Shown piece by piece: positions 14,531 to 22,966 of a stretch of DNA of 64,000 nucleotides. The position numbers and the translations under genes are program-made. This DNA is from QNYZ01 sp964577615 (GTDB lineage: Bacteria > Desulfobacterota > Desulfobacteria > Desulfobacterales > QNYZ01): positions 1 through 64,000 of the forward strand of contig CAZNZW010000002.1 in the NCBI GenBank assembly GCA_964577615.1. The letters are read 5' to 3'. Positions within the stretch are counted from its first letter, which is position 1; each line of letters begins with the position of its first letter. A model generated the notes under the pieces. That model was not told the origin of the DNA and made no database searches. It was given only the letters and a program-made list of their open reading frames with translations.

Positions 14531-15715
14531 ATGATGACCATTGCGAAAAAGATCGAGGGGTTCATCGAGCAATCGTCCTGGATCCGTAAAATGTTTGAAG
14601 AGGGAACCCGGCTGAAAAAAAAGCACGGGGCCGAAAATGTATTCGATTTCAGCCTGGGGAACCCCAATCTGCCGCCGCCGGCCCGGTTTGATGATATCCT
14701 CAAAGAAACAATCGCCACTCTGGAAGCGAGTGGCCACGGTTACATGCCCAACACGGGCTATCCCGGGGTTCGCAATGCCATTGCCGAATTTGTCAGCCGG
14801 GAACAGAATACCTCCCTGAGCGGGGACGAGATCACCATGACCTGCGGCGCGGCCGGCGCGCTGAATATTGTTTTCAAGGCCATCCTCGACCCGGGCGACG
14901 AGGTGATTTCGCCGGCCCCTTTTTTTGTGGAATATCGCTTTTATGTTGATAATCACGGCGGCGTGCTGAAGACCGTACCGACCCACGAGGATTTTACGCT
15001 GGACCTGGATGCGTTTGAAGCGGCCATTTCTCCCCGGACCAAAGCCGTCATTATCAATTCTCCCAACAATCCGACCGGACAGGTTTATTCCCGGGCGGCC
15101 CTGGACGCGCTGGGGGCGCTGCTGGCCGCCAAATCCAGAGAGGCGGGACACCCCATCTACCTGATCTCCGATGAACCGTATCGCAAAATTATTTACGACG
15201 ATATCCCGGTGCCCAGTATTTTCAGCTGTTATGCGGATACGGTCATGTGCACGTCTTACTCCAAGGATATCTCCATCCCCGGCGAACGGATCGGTTTTGT
15301 GGCCATCAGTCCCAATGCCACGTTCAAGCAGCAGCTGTCCATGGGGATTGCCCTGGCCAACCGGATTCTCGGGTTTGTCAATGCCCCGGCGCTCATGCAG
15401 CGGATCGTTGCCAGAATGCAGGGCGACAGCGTTGATATTGCGAAATACCGGCGGAAACGGGATAAATTATGCGATCTGCTGGGCGACTGCGGCTATGAAT
15501 TTACCCGGCCGGCCGGCGCTTTTTATCTGTTTCCCAAAGCGCCCATCGCGGATGACGTCGCCTTTGCCCGGACACTCGCCGACGAGCTGGTGCTGGTTGT
15601 CCCGGGCAGCGGGTTCGGCGGGCCCGGCCATGTCCGGATCGCCTATTGTGTCGATGACAGTGTCATCGAGAATGCCCGTCCCGGATTTGAAAAAGCGATG
15701 GCGAAATACCGCTAA
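14531..15715 (+). CDS. PLP-dependent class I/II aminotransferase
   Basis: 394 residues; AAGGAG precedes two adjacent ATGs (14531 and 14534). Fold-type I signatures are FDFSLGNPNLPPP at the start, GYMPNTGYPGVRNAIAEF, INSPNNPTGQVYSRAAL (Asn and Pro contacting cofactor), YLISDEPYRKIIYDD (Asp binding the pyridine N) and SYSKDISIPGERIGF, which holds the Schiff-base Lys. Arg in GHVRIAY near the C-terminus binds the substrate carboxylate. It is an AspC/AlaA-like transaminase; amino-acid specificity cannot be read by eye. The stop overlaps that of the convergent exchanger gene, so the two genes share an end. Confidence 0.87.
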   Translation: MMTIAKKIEGFIEQSSWIRKMFEEGTRLKKKHGAENVFDFSLGNPNLPPPARFDDILKETIATLEASGHGYMPNTGYPGVRNAIAEFVSREQNTSLSGDEITMTCGAAGALNIVFKAILDPGDEVISPAPFFVEYRFYVDNHGGVLKTVPTHEDFTLDLDAFEAAISPRTKAVIINSPNNPTGQVYSRAALDALGALLAAKSREAGHPIYLISDEPYRKIIYDDIPVPSIFSCYADTVMCTSYSKDISIPGERIGFVAISPNATFKQQLSMGIALANRILGFVNAPALMQRIVARMQGDSVDIAKYRRKRDKLCDLLGDCGYEFTRPAGAFYLFPKAPIADDVAFARTLADELVLVVPGSGFGGPGHVRIAYCVDDSVIENARPGFEKAMAKYR

Positions 15716-16779
15716 ATGTATTGCAGGGCGATATACACCACATATACGCCTGTCAGCCAGGCCCCCTGCCAGCGTTTGAAGTGTTGGCTGCGGTTGAAAG
15801 AAATAAAACCGCGCAGCGACCACAGAACAATGAGCATGACCGGGAAATGGAGCCGGTAAAAATTCGGTTCGATGGTCAGGGGTCTGGCCGTGGCTGCCGC
15901 GCCAACGACAAACAGGCAGTTGAGCACATCGGCGCCCACGATATTGCCCACGGTGATTTCGGGATACCCTTTGCGAATCGCCGTCACTGCGGTTACCAGT
16001 TCGGGCAGTGAGGTGCCGAAGGCGACCATGGTCGCGGCAATAACATCGTCGGGCACGCCCAGACGCATGGCGATTTCCGATGCCGCCGGAACCAGAATCC
16101 GTGCAGCGGCAACCACCATGAAAAGCCCCGTTACGATCCACGCCCAGCAGGCGGGCAGGCTCATCTCGTTGCCGGCTGAACCGTTTGCCGGGCTGCCGTC
16201 CGATGCCCCGGCCCCATCCGCCCCGGCATCCGAAACACCGCTGACCGCCCACCGATAGGACACAAACAGGTACCCCGCCAGTAAACACAGAAATAAAATG
16301 CCGACCCCGCGGCCGAGAACCGGCGCCGGCGGCGCGGCCATCAGCTTGGCCATGGCAATGGCCGCCAGGAGCGTTGCGGCCCCCACCTGCACCCAGCCGG
16401 TGCGGTTGAGAATATCCCGCCGGACGGGCACCCGGGCCACCAGACACGTCAATCCGAAAATCAAACCGGTATCGGCGATGATCGACCCCACGCCGTTTCC
16501 CAGCGCCAGGCCGGGATTGCCCATAAATGCGGCCATGACCGATACGAAGGCTTCCGGCGCCGTTGTTCCCAGGGAGATCACTGTGGCACCGATCAATATC
16601 CGCGGCAGCCCGGTCCGCTCGGCCAGGTGGACCACGCCTTCGATCATCCAGTCCGCCCCTTTGGAAAGCAGAACCACGCAAGCGGCAATCACGATCACCA
16701 GAACAATTGTCGATAATCCGGAAAGAAAATCGGCCAGCAGGACCTCGTTTCCGATCAGCCCCAGAACAGTGCGAATCAC
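15712..16779 (-). CDS. Sodium/calcium exchanger family (CaCA) antiporter
   Basis: 355 residues from GTG 16779, chosen for GGGAG seven nt upstream; the frame could start 20 codons earlier at 16839. Around ten membrane segments form two halves with inverted alpha repeats. The first is GATVISLGTTAPEAFVSVMA, with NPGLALGNGVGSIIADTGLI. The second is MVAFGTSLPELVTAVTAIRK, with EITVGNIVGADVLNCLFVVG. Conserved acidic residues (E in APE and LPE) and Asn/Asp in the repeats bind cations. The central loop is short and rich in Asp/Gly/Ala, possibly a regulatory linker. Bacterial members extrude Ca2+ or exchange Na+. Inner membrane. Confidence 0.88.
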   Translation of the reverse strand: MIRTVLGLIGNEVLLADFLSGLSTIVLVIVIAACVVLLSKGADWMIEGVVHLAERTGLPRILIGATVISLGTTAPEAFVSVMAAFMGNPGLALGNGVGSIIADTGLIFGLTCLVARVPVRRDILNRTGWVQVGAATLLAAIAMAKLMAAPPAPVLGRGVGILFLCLLAGYLFVSYRWAVSGVSDAGADGAGASDGSPANGSAGNEMSLPACWAWIVTGLFMVVAAARILVPAASEIAMRLGVPDDVIAATMVAFGTSLPELVTAVTAIRKGYPEITVGNIVGADVLNCLFVVGAAATARPLTIEPNFYRLHFPVMLIVLWSLRGFISFNRSQHFKRWQGAWLTGVYVVYIALQYI

Positions 16780-16925
16780 GTTGCGGCTCCCTGTTGTCGG
16801 TTCATGCGCAGTCACTGCGCGATGACGAATCCTTACCAATCCCGTCCGGGTTTAGCAAGCGGCCGTTCCCCTGCGGCCTTTGTCATTAATGCGCCGGGAT
16901 ACCGCGCCGCTCCGGTGGGCAAGAA

Positions 16926-16954
16926 TCGTAACCGACGGGGCCGAAATGGTAACA
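16926..16954 (+). promoter_or_regulatory. Activator site 2: tandem TCGTAAC/TGGTAAC, 21-bp period
   Basis: TCGTAAC at 16926-16932 and TGGTAAC at 16947-16953. The block aligns without gaps to 11083-11111, and its distance to the -24 element is 67 bp, against 64 bp at site 1. The interval 16780-17175 otherwise holds only the sigma-54 promoter and a leader sequence. Confidence 0.65.
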
Positions 16955-17019
16955 GCGGCGCAGATGGAACCGTGCTCCATAAACGTTATAAAACTAATAA
17001 ATACAAATAGGTATGTGTT

Positions 17020-17035
17020 TGGCATGCGATCTGCA
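17020..17035 (+). promoter_or_regulatory. Sigma-54 promoter 2 (-24/-12)
   Basis: TGGCATGCGATCTGCA matches TGGCAC-N5-TTGCW with two substitutions while keeping GG at -24 and GC at -12. The shared upstream tandem site supports it. Confidence 0.65.
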
Positions 17036-17093
17036 GTAACAGTCGCTTCAGATGCATTCTCTTCATGGCGGTGCATTAACTGAATCCAAAAGA

Positions 17094-17106
17094 AAGGGAG
17101 GTGATA
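17094..17106 (+). other. Orphan strong Shine-Dalgarno in leader
   Basis: AAAGGGAGGTGAT is nearly a full complement of the 16S rRNA tail but has no ATG/GTG/TTG at proper spacing (ATATCGCATC follows). It sits about 70 nt upstream of the ATG at 17176, inside the predicted transcript. Confidence 0.4.
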
Positions 17107-17175
17107 TCGCATCGGTTGACACGTTGACACGCTCGAATTTTGAACCAAACCATTAAAAAAGGAGAAGGGATTATC

Positions 17176-17454
17176 ATGCGTAGAAAAAAAATGACCAAAC
17201 TGATTCTACTGGCTTTTGTTATTTCATTCGTCGCCGGCGTCGCAATGGCCGGTGGAGACATGACCACGCTGACCGGAACCATTGCCAAGACGGATGCCGG
17301 CCTGGTTATTCAAACCGCCGACGGTGATTTTGCCGTCGCGGGTGCGGATCTGGTGGCGCTGGTTGGTAAAAAAGTTGAAGCGCTCGGCAAAGTGACCAAG
17401 GGAGATGCCGGGCAGATCTTCAATATCGTATCGGTAAAGGAAATCAAGGAATAG
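17176..17454 (+). CDS. Small OB-fold-like secreted protein, paralogue 2
   Basis: 92 residues from ATG 17176, with AAAAAGGAGAAGG upstream. A Sec signal peptide (basic MRRKKMTK, hydrophobic core, ending near VAMAGG) lacks a lipobox Cys, so this paralogue is probably soluble in the periplasm or secreted, unlike the lipoprotein at 11274. The mature part mirrors paralogue 1: TLTGTIAKTDAGLVIQTADG, a VALVGKKVEALGKV block and IFNIVSVKEI. The predicted fold is a small OB barrel. Both genes share the tandem upstream sites and a -24/-12 promoter, so they belong to one regulon, probably that of the GlrR-type activator 8 kb away. Role unknown. Confidence 0.78.
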   Translation: MRRKKMTKLILLAFVISFVAGVAMAGGDMTTLTGTIAKTDAGLVIQTADGDFAVAGADLVALVGKKVEALGKVTKGDAGQIFNIVSVKEIKE

Positions 17455-17576
17455 GTGCCGTCCGCCGGCCGCCGGCAGGGGGTGGTATGCCATGCCCTGC
17501 CGGTGGATTATGGATTATCTGTTCCCGCCTGTGTCCATGCCTGGCGTCATCTGCATCCGGAAACACGCATGGCGGA

Positions 17577-19370
17577 TTACAATATCGGCCATACGAACCC
17601 GCCCATGGCCGTCAGGAGGCGGGCTTCCATGGCCCGGATGGAAATATTGATGCCGGGGAAAGCCTCGACATTCCGATAGTGATCCAGAAACCGGGGATCA
17701 TCGCGGGGGACCGGTGTTTTTCCGGCCCGCAGCTCATAACTGGTCGTGTATCGAAATGGCCAGATATCGAGAAAAGGCAGAGCCCGGGACAGACTGCCGA
17801 TGAGACCGCTGAGATGGGAAATCACCGGCACCTGGGGCTGCCGGGCAATGAAATAGCTGTTTTGCGGGGCGGCGTCCCGCAATATATTGTTTTTCACTTG
17901 AATGGCAACCGTGTGATCCCAGATGGCCAGCGCCGCTTCCGTGTTGTAGTATTCCGACCGGGGATCAAAATTATGCGACCCGATCCATGCCACCGTGTCG
18001 TCGACCACAAATGATTTGCCATGAATACTTACCTGCGGGTGAATCCGCCCGTCTGATCTGCTCTGCTCCGTGTTTTTCACACGCCGTCTGAAGGCGGCCG
18101 CCAGCTGGTCGTAACCGCGAACCATTTTCCGGACGTCCGCCGGCATGGCTTTCAGCTCGAAAATCTTGAACTTAAGCTTCTTGACCATCTTTTTTTTCTG
18201 TTTAAATGCGACCGCGTAAACGGAAAGACTGTCCGACGTTACGAGACTGTTGGTCGAAACGATGATGTCAATGGCCGGGGTTTTTTTCCTCAGGTGCTTG
18301 AAACCGCGCAATGCCTTCCGGCTGAGCAGAAGATACGGCGTCTGTATGACGAGGGAATGGTCGGCATCCAGAAGGATCTGTTTGAGGCCGGTGGCACAGG
18401 AGATGATCCGTGTTTTTCCCCGGCGCGGTTTTTTCCCGGGCCGATCGGCAAAAAACCAGACCGGCCCGGATATCGGCGTGGCGGTATCGATAAATGTCTG
18501 CTGAATATACCGATTGTCAGAGGCCCGGCGGCTCAGGGTCGCCAGCATCGGGGCCAGGGGCGCAAAGACCCGCGGGACCGGCCGGACGCGGCGGGAGGCA
18601 ATGTCATTCAGCCGGCAGAGCGGCACCGACCGCTTATCCCGCCAGTACTCTAAAAACGAATGCCGCATATCGGCCACCACGGGGCCGATGACCAGCACAT
18701 CCCGGTCCTTGAACGTAAACTCCGGATCCAGATCGAAATATTTTCGCTCGATATTCCGCCCGCCGGTGATCCCCACGGCCCCGTCCACGATGAGAACCTT
18801 GTTGTGCATGCGCTGATTGAATGTACGGTAATAAAACAGAAAGGCCGCCATCAGGTCCAGCGCCGTGTTTTTTCCTTTGTAGAACGTCGGGTTGTACAAT
18901 TTGATTTGAAGATTTTTATGGGCCACGGCCCCGTATTTCAGCCATTTTCCCTGCCGGTTCCCGGTCAGCTGGTCCACCAGAACCCGGACGCGCACACCCC
19001 GCCGGGCAGCCAGCAGCAGTTCCTGAAAAAAAAGATCCGAGACATCATCAGACCCCCAGATGAACGTTTGAAGCTCGATGGCGTGCCGGGCCGACCGGAT
19101 CAGATGCAGCCGGGCCACCAGGGCATCGTCGCCCTGTTCGAGCAGATTGATATAATGGTCCGGGCCGTTGTCCGATGGCGTCCGGGTTTTTTCCATCAGC
19201 CGGGAAAAAGGCGTTTCGCTGCCGCAGGGGTATTGGCCGCTGGCGCATCCGGACAGGGTCTGATCGATATCCGGAGACAGATGACTGGCCGCCGGATCCG
19301 GCCCGTGGGGTGCGGTGGCGCACGCAGTAACGCAGAGGAATAAAAAAACAATATATCGATAGTGAGCCAT
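17577..19370 (-). CDS. Phospholipase D/cardiolipin synthase-like lipoprotein (ClsC-like)
   Basis: 597 residues. A short signal ends in VTAC, a lipobox. Two HKD active-site motifs are present: HNKVLIVDGAVGITGGRN (about residue 215) and HGKSFVVDDTVAWIGSHNFD (about 480). Each supplies His/Lys/Asp of a PLD phosphatidyl-transferase site. The early IELQTFIWGSDDVSD and GVRVRVLVDQLTG blocks are typical of ClsC/YmdC-like proteins, which make cardiolipin from phosphatidylglycerol plus another phospholipid. A lipid anchor is less common among Cls proteins and implies a periplasmic-face enzyme. It is divergent from the liv operon; no linked partner (YmdB-like) is seen. Confidence 0.85.
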   Translation of the reverse strand: MAHYRYIVFLFLCVTACATAPHGPDPAASHLSPDIDQTLSGCASGQYPCGSETPFSRLMEKTRTPSDNGPDHYINLLEQGDDALVARLHLIRSARHAIELQTFIWGSDDVSDLFFQELLLAARRGVRVRVLVDQLTGNRQGKWLKYGAVAHKNLQIKLYNPTFYKGKNTALDLMAAFLFYYRTFNQRMHNKVLIVDGAVGITGGRNIERKYFDLDPEFTFKDRDVLVIGPVVADMRHSFLEYWRDKRSVPLCRLNDIASRRVRPVPRVFAPLAPMLATLSRRASDNRYIQQTFIDTATPISGPVWFFADRPGKKPRRGKTRIISCATGLKQILLDADHSLVIQTPYLLLSRKALRGFKHLRKKTPAIDIIVSTNSLVTSDSLSVYAVAFKQKKKMVKKLKFKIFELKAMPADVRKMVRGYDQLAAAFRRRVKNTEQSRSDGRIHPQVSIHGKSFVVDDTVAWIGSHNFDPRSEYYNTEAALAIWDHTVAIQVKNNILRDAAPQNSYFIARQPQVPVISHLSGLIGSLSRALPFLDIWPFRYTTSYELRAGKTPVPRDDPRFLDHYRNVEAFPGINISIRAMEARLLTAMGGFVWPIL

Positions 19371-19558
19371 GCGGCCGTCGGACCCTTTTTTGGCCGGTGC
19401 CCGGTTAATGCCGGAAGCCGGTATCGGTTAATTATAGGTGATGGCCCGGCAAAATATCATTCCCCGGAAAAATGTTCAACAATTCCAAAGGGTATTTTTA
19501 TATTGTTCGGAACTTGAAATAAAAATCGACCGGGGACAACGCGGCAGTCGCCGGCCAG

Positions 19559-19587
19559 TTGACACGCCACAGCCAATCTGACATATT
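19559..19587 (+). promoter_or_regulatory. Sigma-70 promoter of the liv operon
   Basis: TTGACA (19559-19564) and CATATT (19582-19587) are 17 nt apart, about 58 bp upstream of the livM start. The rest of 19371-19645 shows no other recognisable signal. Confidence 0.5.
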
Positions 19588-19645
19588 TCCCGGCATCTTT
19601 TGCAGCGGCAGGGGACTGTTAATTTTATATCCGGGTAATGCGCCT

Positions 19646-20695
19646 ATGGACATGAAACGAAATTATTACGAAGATATCCAGCTGTTCAGCTCTGGCGTGG
19701 TCGTTTTCTGGCTGGCTGCCCTGATGATTTTCCTCACCGCGTTTCCCTTTCTGTTCAAAAATTATTTTGTTTATGTGGCCAATTATATTGCCATTAATAT
19801 TATCGTCGTCATCGGCCTGAATATTCTGGTCGGTTACACCGGGCTGATCTCACTGGGCCATGCCGGTTTTTTTGCCATTGGTGCGTACGGTACCATTATC
19901 TTCATGACCGCCGGCCACATCCCCTTTTTACTGGCGCTGCCCCTGGCGGCGACGGTCAGCGCGCTGTTCGGTTTTCTCCTGGGCCTGCCGGCCCTGCGCC
20001 TGGAAGGCCCTTATCTGACCATCGCCACGCTGGGATTCGGATTAACGATTACCCAGATCATTGGTAAAATCGAATTGTTCGGCGGCCGGCAGGGGCTGCA
20101 CACCCCGGATCTGATTATCGGCCCCTGGCACCTGGACACCGATCGGTCCTTCTATTATCTGGTGATGACCATTACCATTATCATGGTTGTCTTTGCCCGT
20201 AATCTGATTAAAACCCGCGTCGGCCGGGCCTTTATTGCCATCCGTGACGCCGATATCGCCGCCGAGACCATGGGCGTGAATCTGGTCTATTACAAAACGC
20301 TGTCGTTTGCCATCAGCGCTTTTTATGCCGGAATCGCCGGCGGGCTCTATGCATTCGTGCTCCGCTATATCGAACCGGAGATCTTTTCCCTGCTCATGTC
20401 CATCATGTTTCTGGCCATGGTGGTGGTGGGGGGGCTGGGGTCGATCATGGGCGGTATCGTGGGAGCGGTTTTATTGAGCTGGCTGGATCTGCAACTGCGT
20501 AACATTTTAAGCATTCCCTATCTGGGGCACTGGCTTGAAAACCTGTCGAAAAACTATTTTTCCATTACCGGCGTGTCGAATATTCAGTTTATTATTTTCG
20601 GCCTGATCATGATCCTGATTATGCTCTTTGAACCCCTGGGCCTCTTCGGCATCTGGATACGAACCAAAAAATACTGGAAAACCTGGCCGTTTTAA
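19646..20695 (+). CDS. livM: Branched-chain-type ABC transporter permease LivM
   Basis: 349 residues from ATG 19646 (ATG 19652 also possible; the frame opens earlier, at 19559, inside the promoter). Eight to ten membrane segments. Typical LivM blocks include NIIVVIGLNILVGYTGLISL with GHAGFFAIGAYG after it, GLPALRLEGPYLTIATLGFG and TRVGRAFIAIRDADIAAETM, which is the coupling loop for the ATPase (EAA-like). MVVVGGLGSIMGGIVGA completes the signature. It forms the inner-membrane channel with LivH. First gene of a co-directional livM-livH-binding protein-livG-livF-acyl-CoA ligase series. Confidence 0.92.
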   Translation: MDMKRNYYEDIQLFSSGVVVFWLAALMIFLTAFPFLFKNYFVYVANYIAINIIVVIGLNILVGYTGLISLGHAGFFAIGAYGTIIFMTAGHIPFLLALPLAATVSALFGFLLGLPALRLEGPYLTIATLGFGLTITQIIGKIELFGGRQGLHTPDLIIGPWHLDTDRSFYYLVMTITIIMVVFARNLIKTRVGRAFIAIRDADIAAETMGVNLVYYKTLSFAISAFYAGIAGGLYAFVLRYIEPEIFSLLMSIMFLAMVVVGGLGSIMGGIVGAVLLSWLDLQLRNILSIPYLGHWLENLSKNYFSITGVSNIQFIIFGLIMILIMLFEPLGLFGIWIRTKKYWKTWPF

Positions 20696-20743
20696 GGAAC
20701 TGATACCGGGGGATGACGCCGTGCATCGGCAAGGAATCGCTTT

Positions 20744-21619
20744 ATGATTGATTTTATCCAGATGATCGTCAATGGCATTACCGCCGGAAGTTCATACGCC
20801 CTGATGGGCCTGGCCATGGTGATCATCTACAAGACCTCGGAAGTGCCCAATTTCGCCCAGGGCGAGATGGCGCTGGTGACCACTTATTTCACCTTTATGC
20901 TGCTGCATTCCCTGGGCCTGTCGATGACGGTCGCTTTTGTCTCGGCCCTGGGGTTTGCCTTTTTTCTCGGGTGCCTGCTCGAATTCACCATTTTGCGCCG
21001 TGCCAAGGATCCCAGTATCCTGGGCATGATCGTGATTACCATCGGGCTGGAAATGGTCCTGATGGGACTCGTCTCCTGGAAATTCGGAGCCGAACAGAAG
21101 GCCATGCCGTTTCCCATTACCCCCTACGACAGCGTGGTCATCGGCGATATTTTTATCAGCACCCTTGAGCTGTTGACCTGTGGCGTGGTCCTGGTTTTGA
21201 TGATCGCGCTGTTTGTTTTTTTTAAATACTCGAAACTCGGCGTGGCCATGAAAGCCACCCAGCAGAACCGCATGGCCGCCCGCCTGATGGGCATCCGGGC
21301 CAATCGGGTGCTGATGATTACCTGGGGGATTTCGTCGGTGGTCGGCGGCATCGCCGGACTGCTGATCGCACCGGTGATCATGCAACCCTACATGATGTGG
21401 GACCCGCTGCTCAAAGGGTTTGCCGCTGCCGTTCTGGGTGGAATGACATCCCTGCCCGGCGCTGTTTTCGGCGCCTATCTGCTCGGTATCGTCGAAAACC
21501 TGTTCGGCGGCTATGTTTCCATTGAATTTAAATCGGTGGTGGCTTTTGCCGTCATTGTCCTGGTATTGTGCTTCAAGCCCAGCGGCCTGCTGGCGCGGCA
21601 CTATATCAAAAAAGTATAG
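20744..21619 (+). CDS. livH: Branched-chain-type ABC transporter permease LivH
   Basis: 291 residues, the standard LivH size. It opens QMIVNGITAGSSYALMGLAM with VIIYKTSEVPNFAQGEMALV, the family hallmark. The coupling loop is KLGVAMKATQQNRMAARLMG, and the end has GLLIAPVIMQPYMMWDPLLK with AAVLGGMTSLPGAVFGAYLLG. Eight membrane helices are visible. Pairs with LivM. It lies 48 nt after livM and 34 nt before the binding protein. Confidence 0.92.
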   Translation: MIDFIQMIVNGITAGSSYALMGLAMVIIYKTSEVPNFAQGEMALVTTYFTFMLLHSLGLSMTVAFVSALGFAFFLGCLLEFTILRRAKDPSILGMIVITIGLEMVLMGLVSWKFGAEQKAMPFPITPYDSVVIGDIFISTLELLTCGVVLVLMIALFVFFKYSKLGVAMKATQQNRMAARLMGIRANRVLMITWGISSVVGGIAGLLIAPVIMQPYMMWDPLLKGFAAAVLGGMTSLPGAVFGAYLLGIVENLFGGYVSIEFKSVVAFAVIVLVLCFKPSGLLARHYIKKV

Positions 21620-21653
21620 GGCCCTGGTAACCGTTCAACAAAAGGAGAAGGAC

Positions 21654-22850
21654 ATGAAAAAACGTATACTTGTATCCGCGCTCATTTCTGTTGCAATGAT
21701 TTTCGCGCTGACCTTTGCCGCATCGGCCGAAGAAGGCGTGACGGACACGGAAATTCACATCGGCCAGTGGGGCCCCCAGACCGGGCCGGCCGCCGCCTGG
21801 GGCTCTGTGGCCCGGGGAACCGATGCCTATTTTAAAATGATCAATGCCGCCGGCGGGATTAACGGCCGCAAGCTCATCCATCATATGTTTGACGACGGGT
21901 ACAATCCCGCCAAAACCCGGGCGGGCGTTAAAGAACTCCAGGAGGGGATCGGCATGTTTGCCTGGGTTTCCGGCGTCGGCACGGCCCCTGGCATGGCGGT
22001 GAAGGACTATCTGATGAAGCGCAAGATCCCGTGGATCGGTCCGTCTTCGGGCTCTCTGCACTGGGTTACGCCCCCGGAAAAATATCTCTTCACCGTCTAT
22101 CCCATGTATGCGACCGAAGCCCGGATTCTCTGTCGCCATGCCATCGAAAAAATGGGCAAGAAAAAAATTGCCATCATTTATCAGAACGACGATTATGGTA
22201 AAAACGGTGTCCTTGGCGCCAAAAAGGAACTGGCCAAACACGGCATGAAACTTGTGGCGGAAGTGGCCGTTGAAGTCAAAGAGGGTGATTTAAAACCCCA
22301 TATTATGAAATTGAAAAAATCCGGCGCCGATGCCGTACTCTTATGGACCAGCGTCAAACACGCCGTCATGACGGTGGGAATCAGCGCCGCGATGAAGTTT
22401 CATCCGCAGTTTTTAAGCACCAGTACCTGCTCGGATTTCCCCTTTATGATGCATATCAGCAAGGGGTTGTGGAAAGGCGTGATTGCGGCCACGTTTGCCG
22501 ACCTGCCCGATTCCGACAATCCGCTGATGAAAAAATACAAGGCCGAGGCGTTTGATAAATTTGCCGGAAAGGACGAACGGTGGGGGCTGTTTTTCTATGC
22601 CGGTATCGCCTTTGCCGAGCCTCTGGTCGAAGCGATCAAACGCTGCGGCAAAGATCTGACCCGGGAAAAACTGGTCAGCGTGCTGGAAAGCTTCAAAAAC
22701 TTTCAGGGAATCAGCGGACAAATCAGCTACGAACCGTTTGATCCCCAAAAAGTTTCCAGCCGGATGGGACAGAATCAGGCGTTTCTCGTTCAGTGTCTGG
22801 ACGGCGGCAAGGCCAAGAAACTGTCAGACTGGATCACTGTGACCGACTGA
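21654..22850 (+). CDS. livK: Periplasmic substrate-binding protein, Leu/Ile/Val family
   Basis: 398 residues from ATG 21654 (AAAAGGAGAAGG upstream; the frame extends to 21513 inside livH, not used). Signal peptide MKKRILVSALISVAMIFALT followed by ASA. The mature protein starts with TDTEIHIGQWGPQTGPAAAW, the peri-binding type-I lobe, and contains KIAIIYQNDDYGKNGVLGAK and SGADAVLLWTSVKHAVMTVG. It delivers ligand to LivHM. Because an acyl-CoA ligase follows the operon, the ligand might be an aromatic or aliphatic carboxylate rather than an amino acid (inference). Confidence 0.9.
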   Translation: MKKRILVSALISVAMIFALTFAASAEEGVTDTEIHIGQWGPQTGPAAAWGSVARGTDAYFKMINAAGGINGRKLIHHMFDDGYNPAKTRAGVKELQEGIGMFAWVSGVGTAPGMAVKDYLMKRKIPWIGPSSGSLHWVTPPEKYLFTVYPMYATEARILCRHAIEKMGKKKIAIIYQNDDYGKNGVLGAKKELAKHGMKLVAEVAVEVKEGDLKPHIMKLKKSGADAVLLWTSVKHAVMTVGISAAMKFHPQFLSTSTCSDFPFMMHISKGLWKGVIAATFADLPDSDNPLMKKYKAEAFDKFAGKDERWGLFFYAGIAFAEPLVEAIKRCGKDLTREKLVSVLESFKNFQGISGQISYEPFDPQKVSSRMGQNQAFLVQCLDGGKAKKLSDWITVTD

Positions 22851-22966
22851 CATGAGACAGGCCGGGCGGCGGTTCATCAATAATACCTGACCATGATGCA
22901 ACCGCTCTCCCGGCCCCGGTTGCCCCTGGGTGACACCCGAACCGATCATCAGATACGAAGCGTTCT

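Noticed and set aside
15467..16681. 404-codon open frame on the minus strand
   Set aside because: It overlaps the CaCA exchanger in another frame and reads as Gly/Arg low-complexity; the exchanger frame carries the real membrane helices.
20792..21601. 269-codon open frame antisense to livH
   Set aside because: Gln/His/Asp-rich nonsense composition opposite a clear LivH protein.
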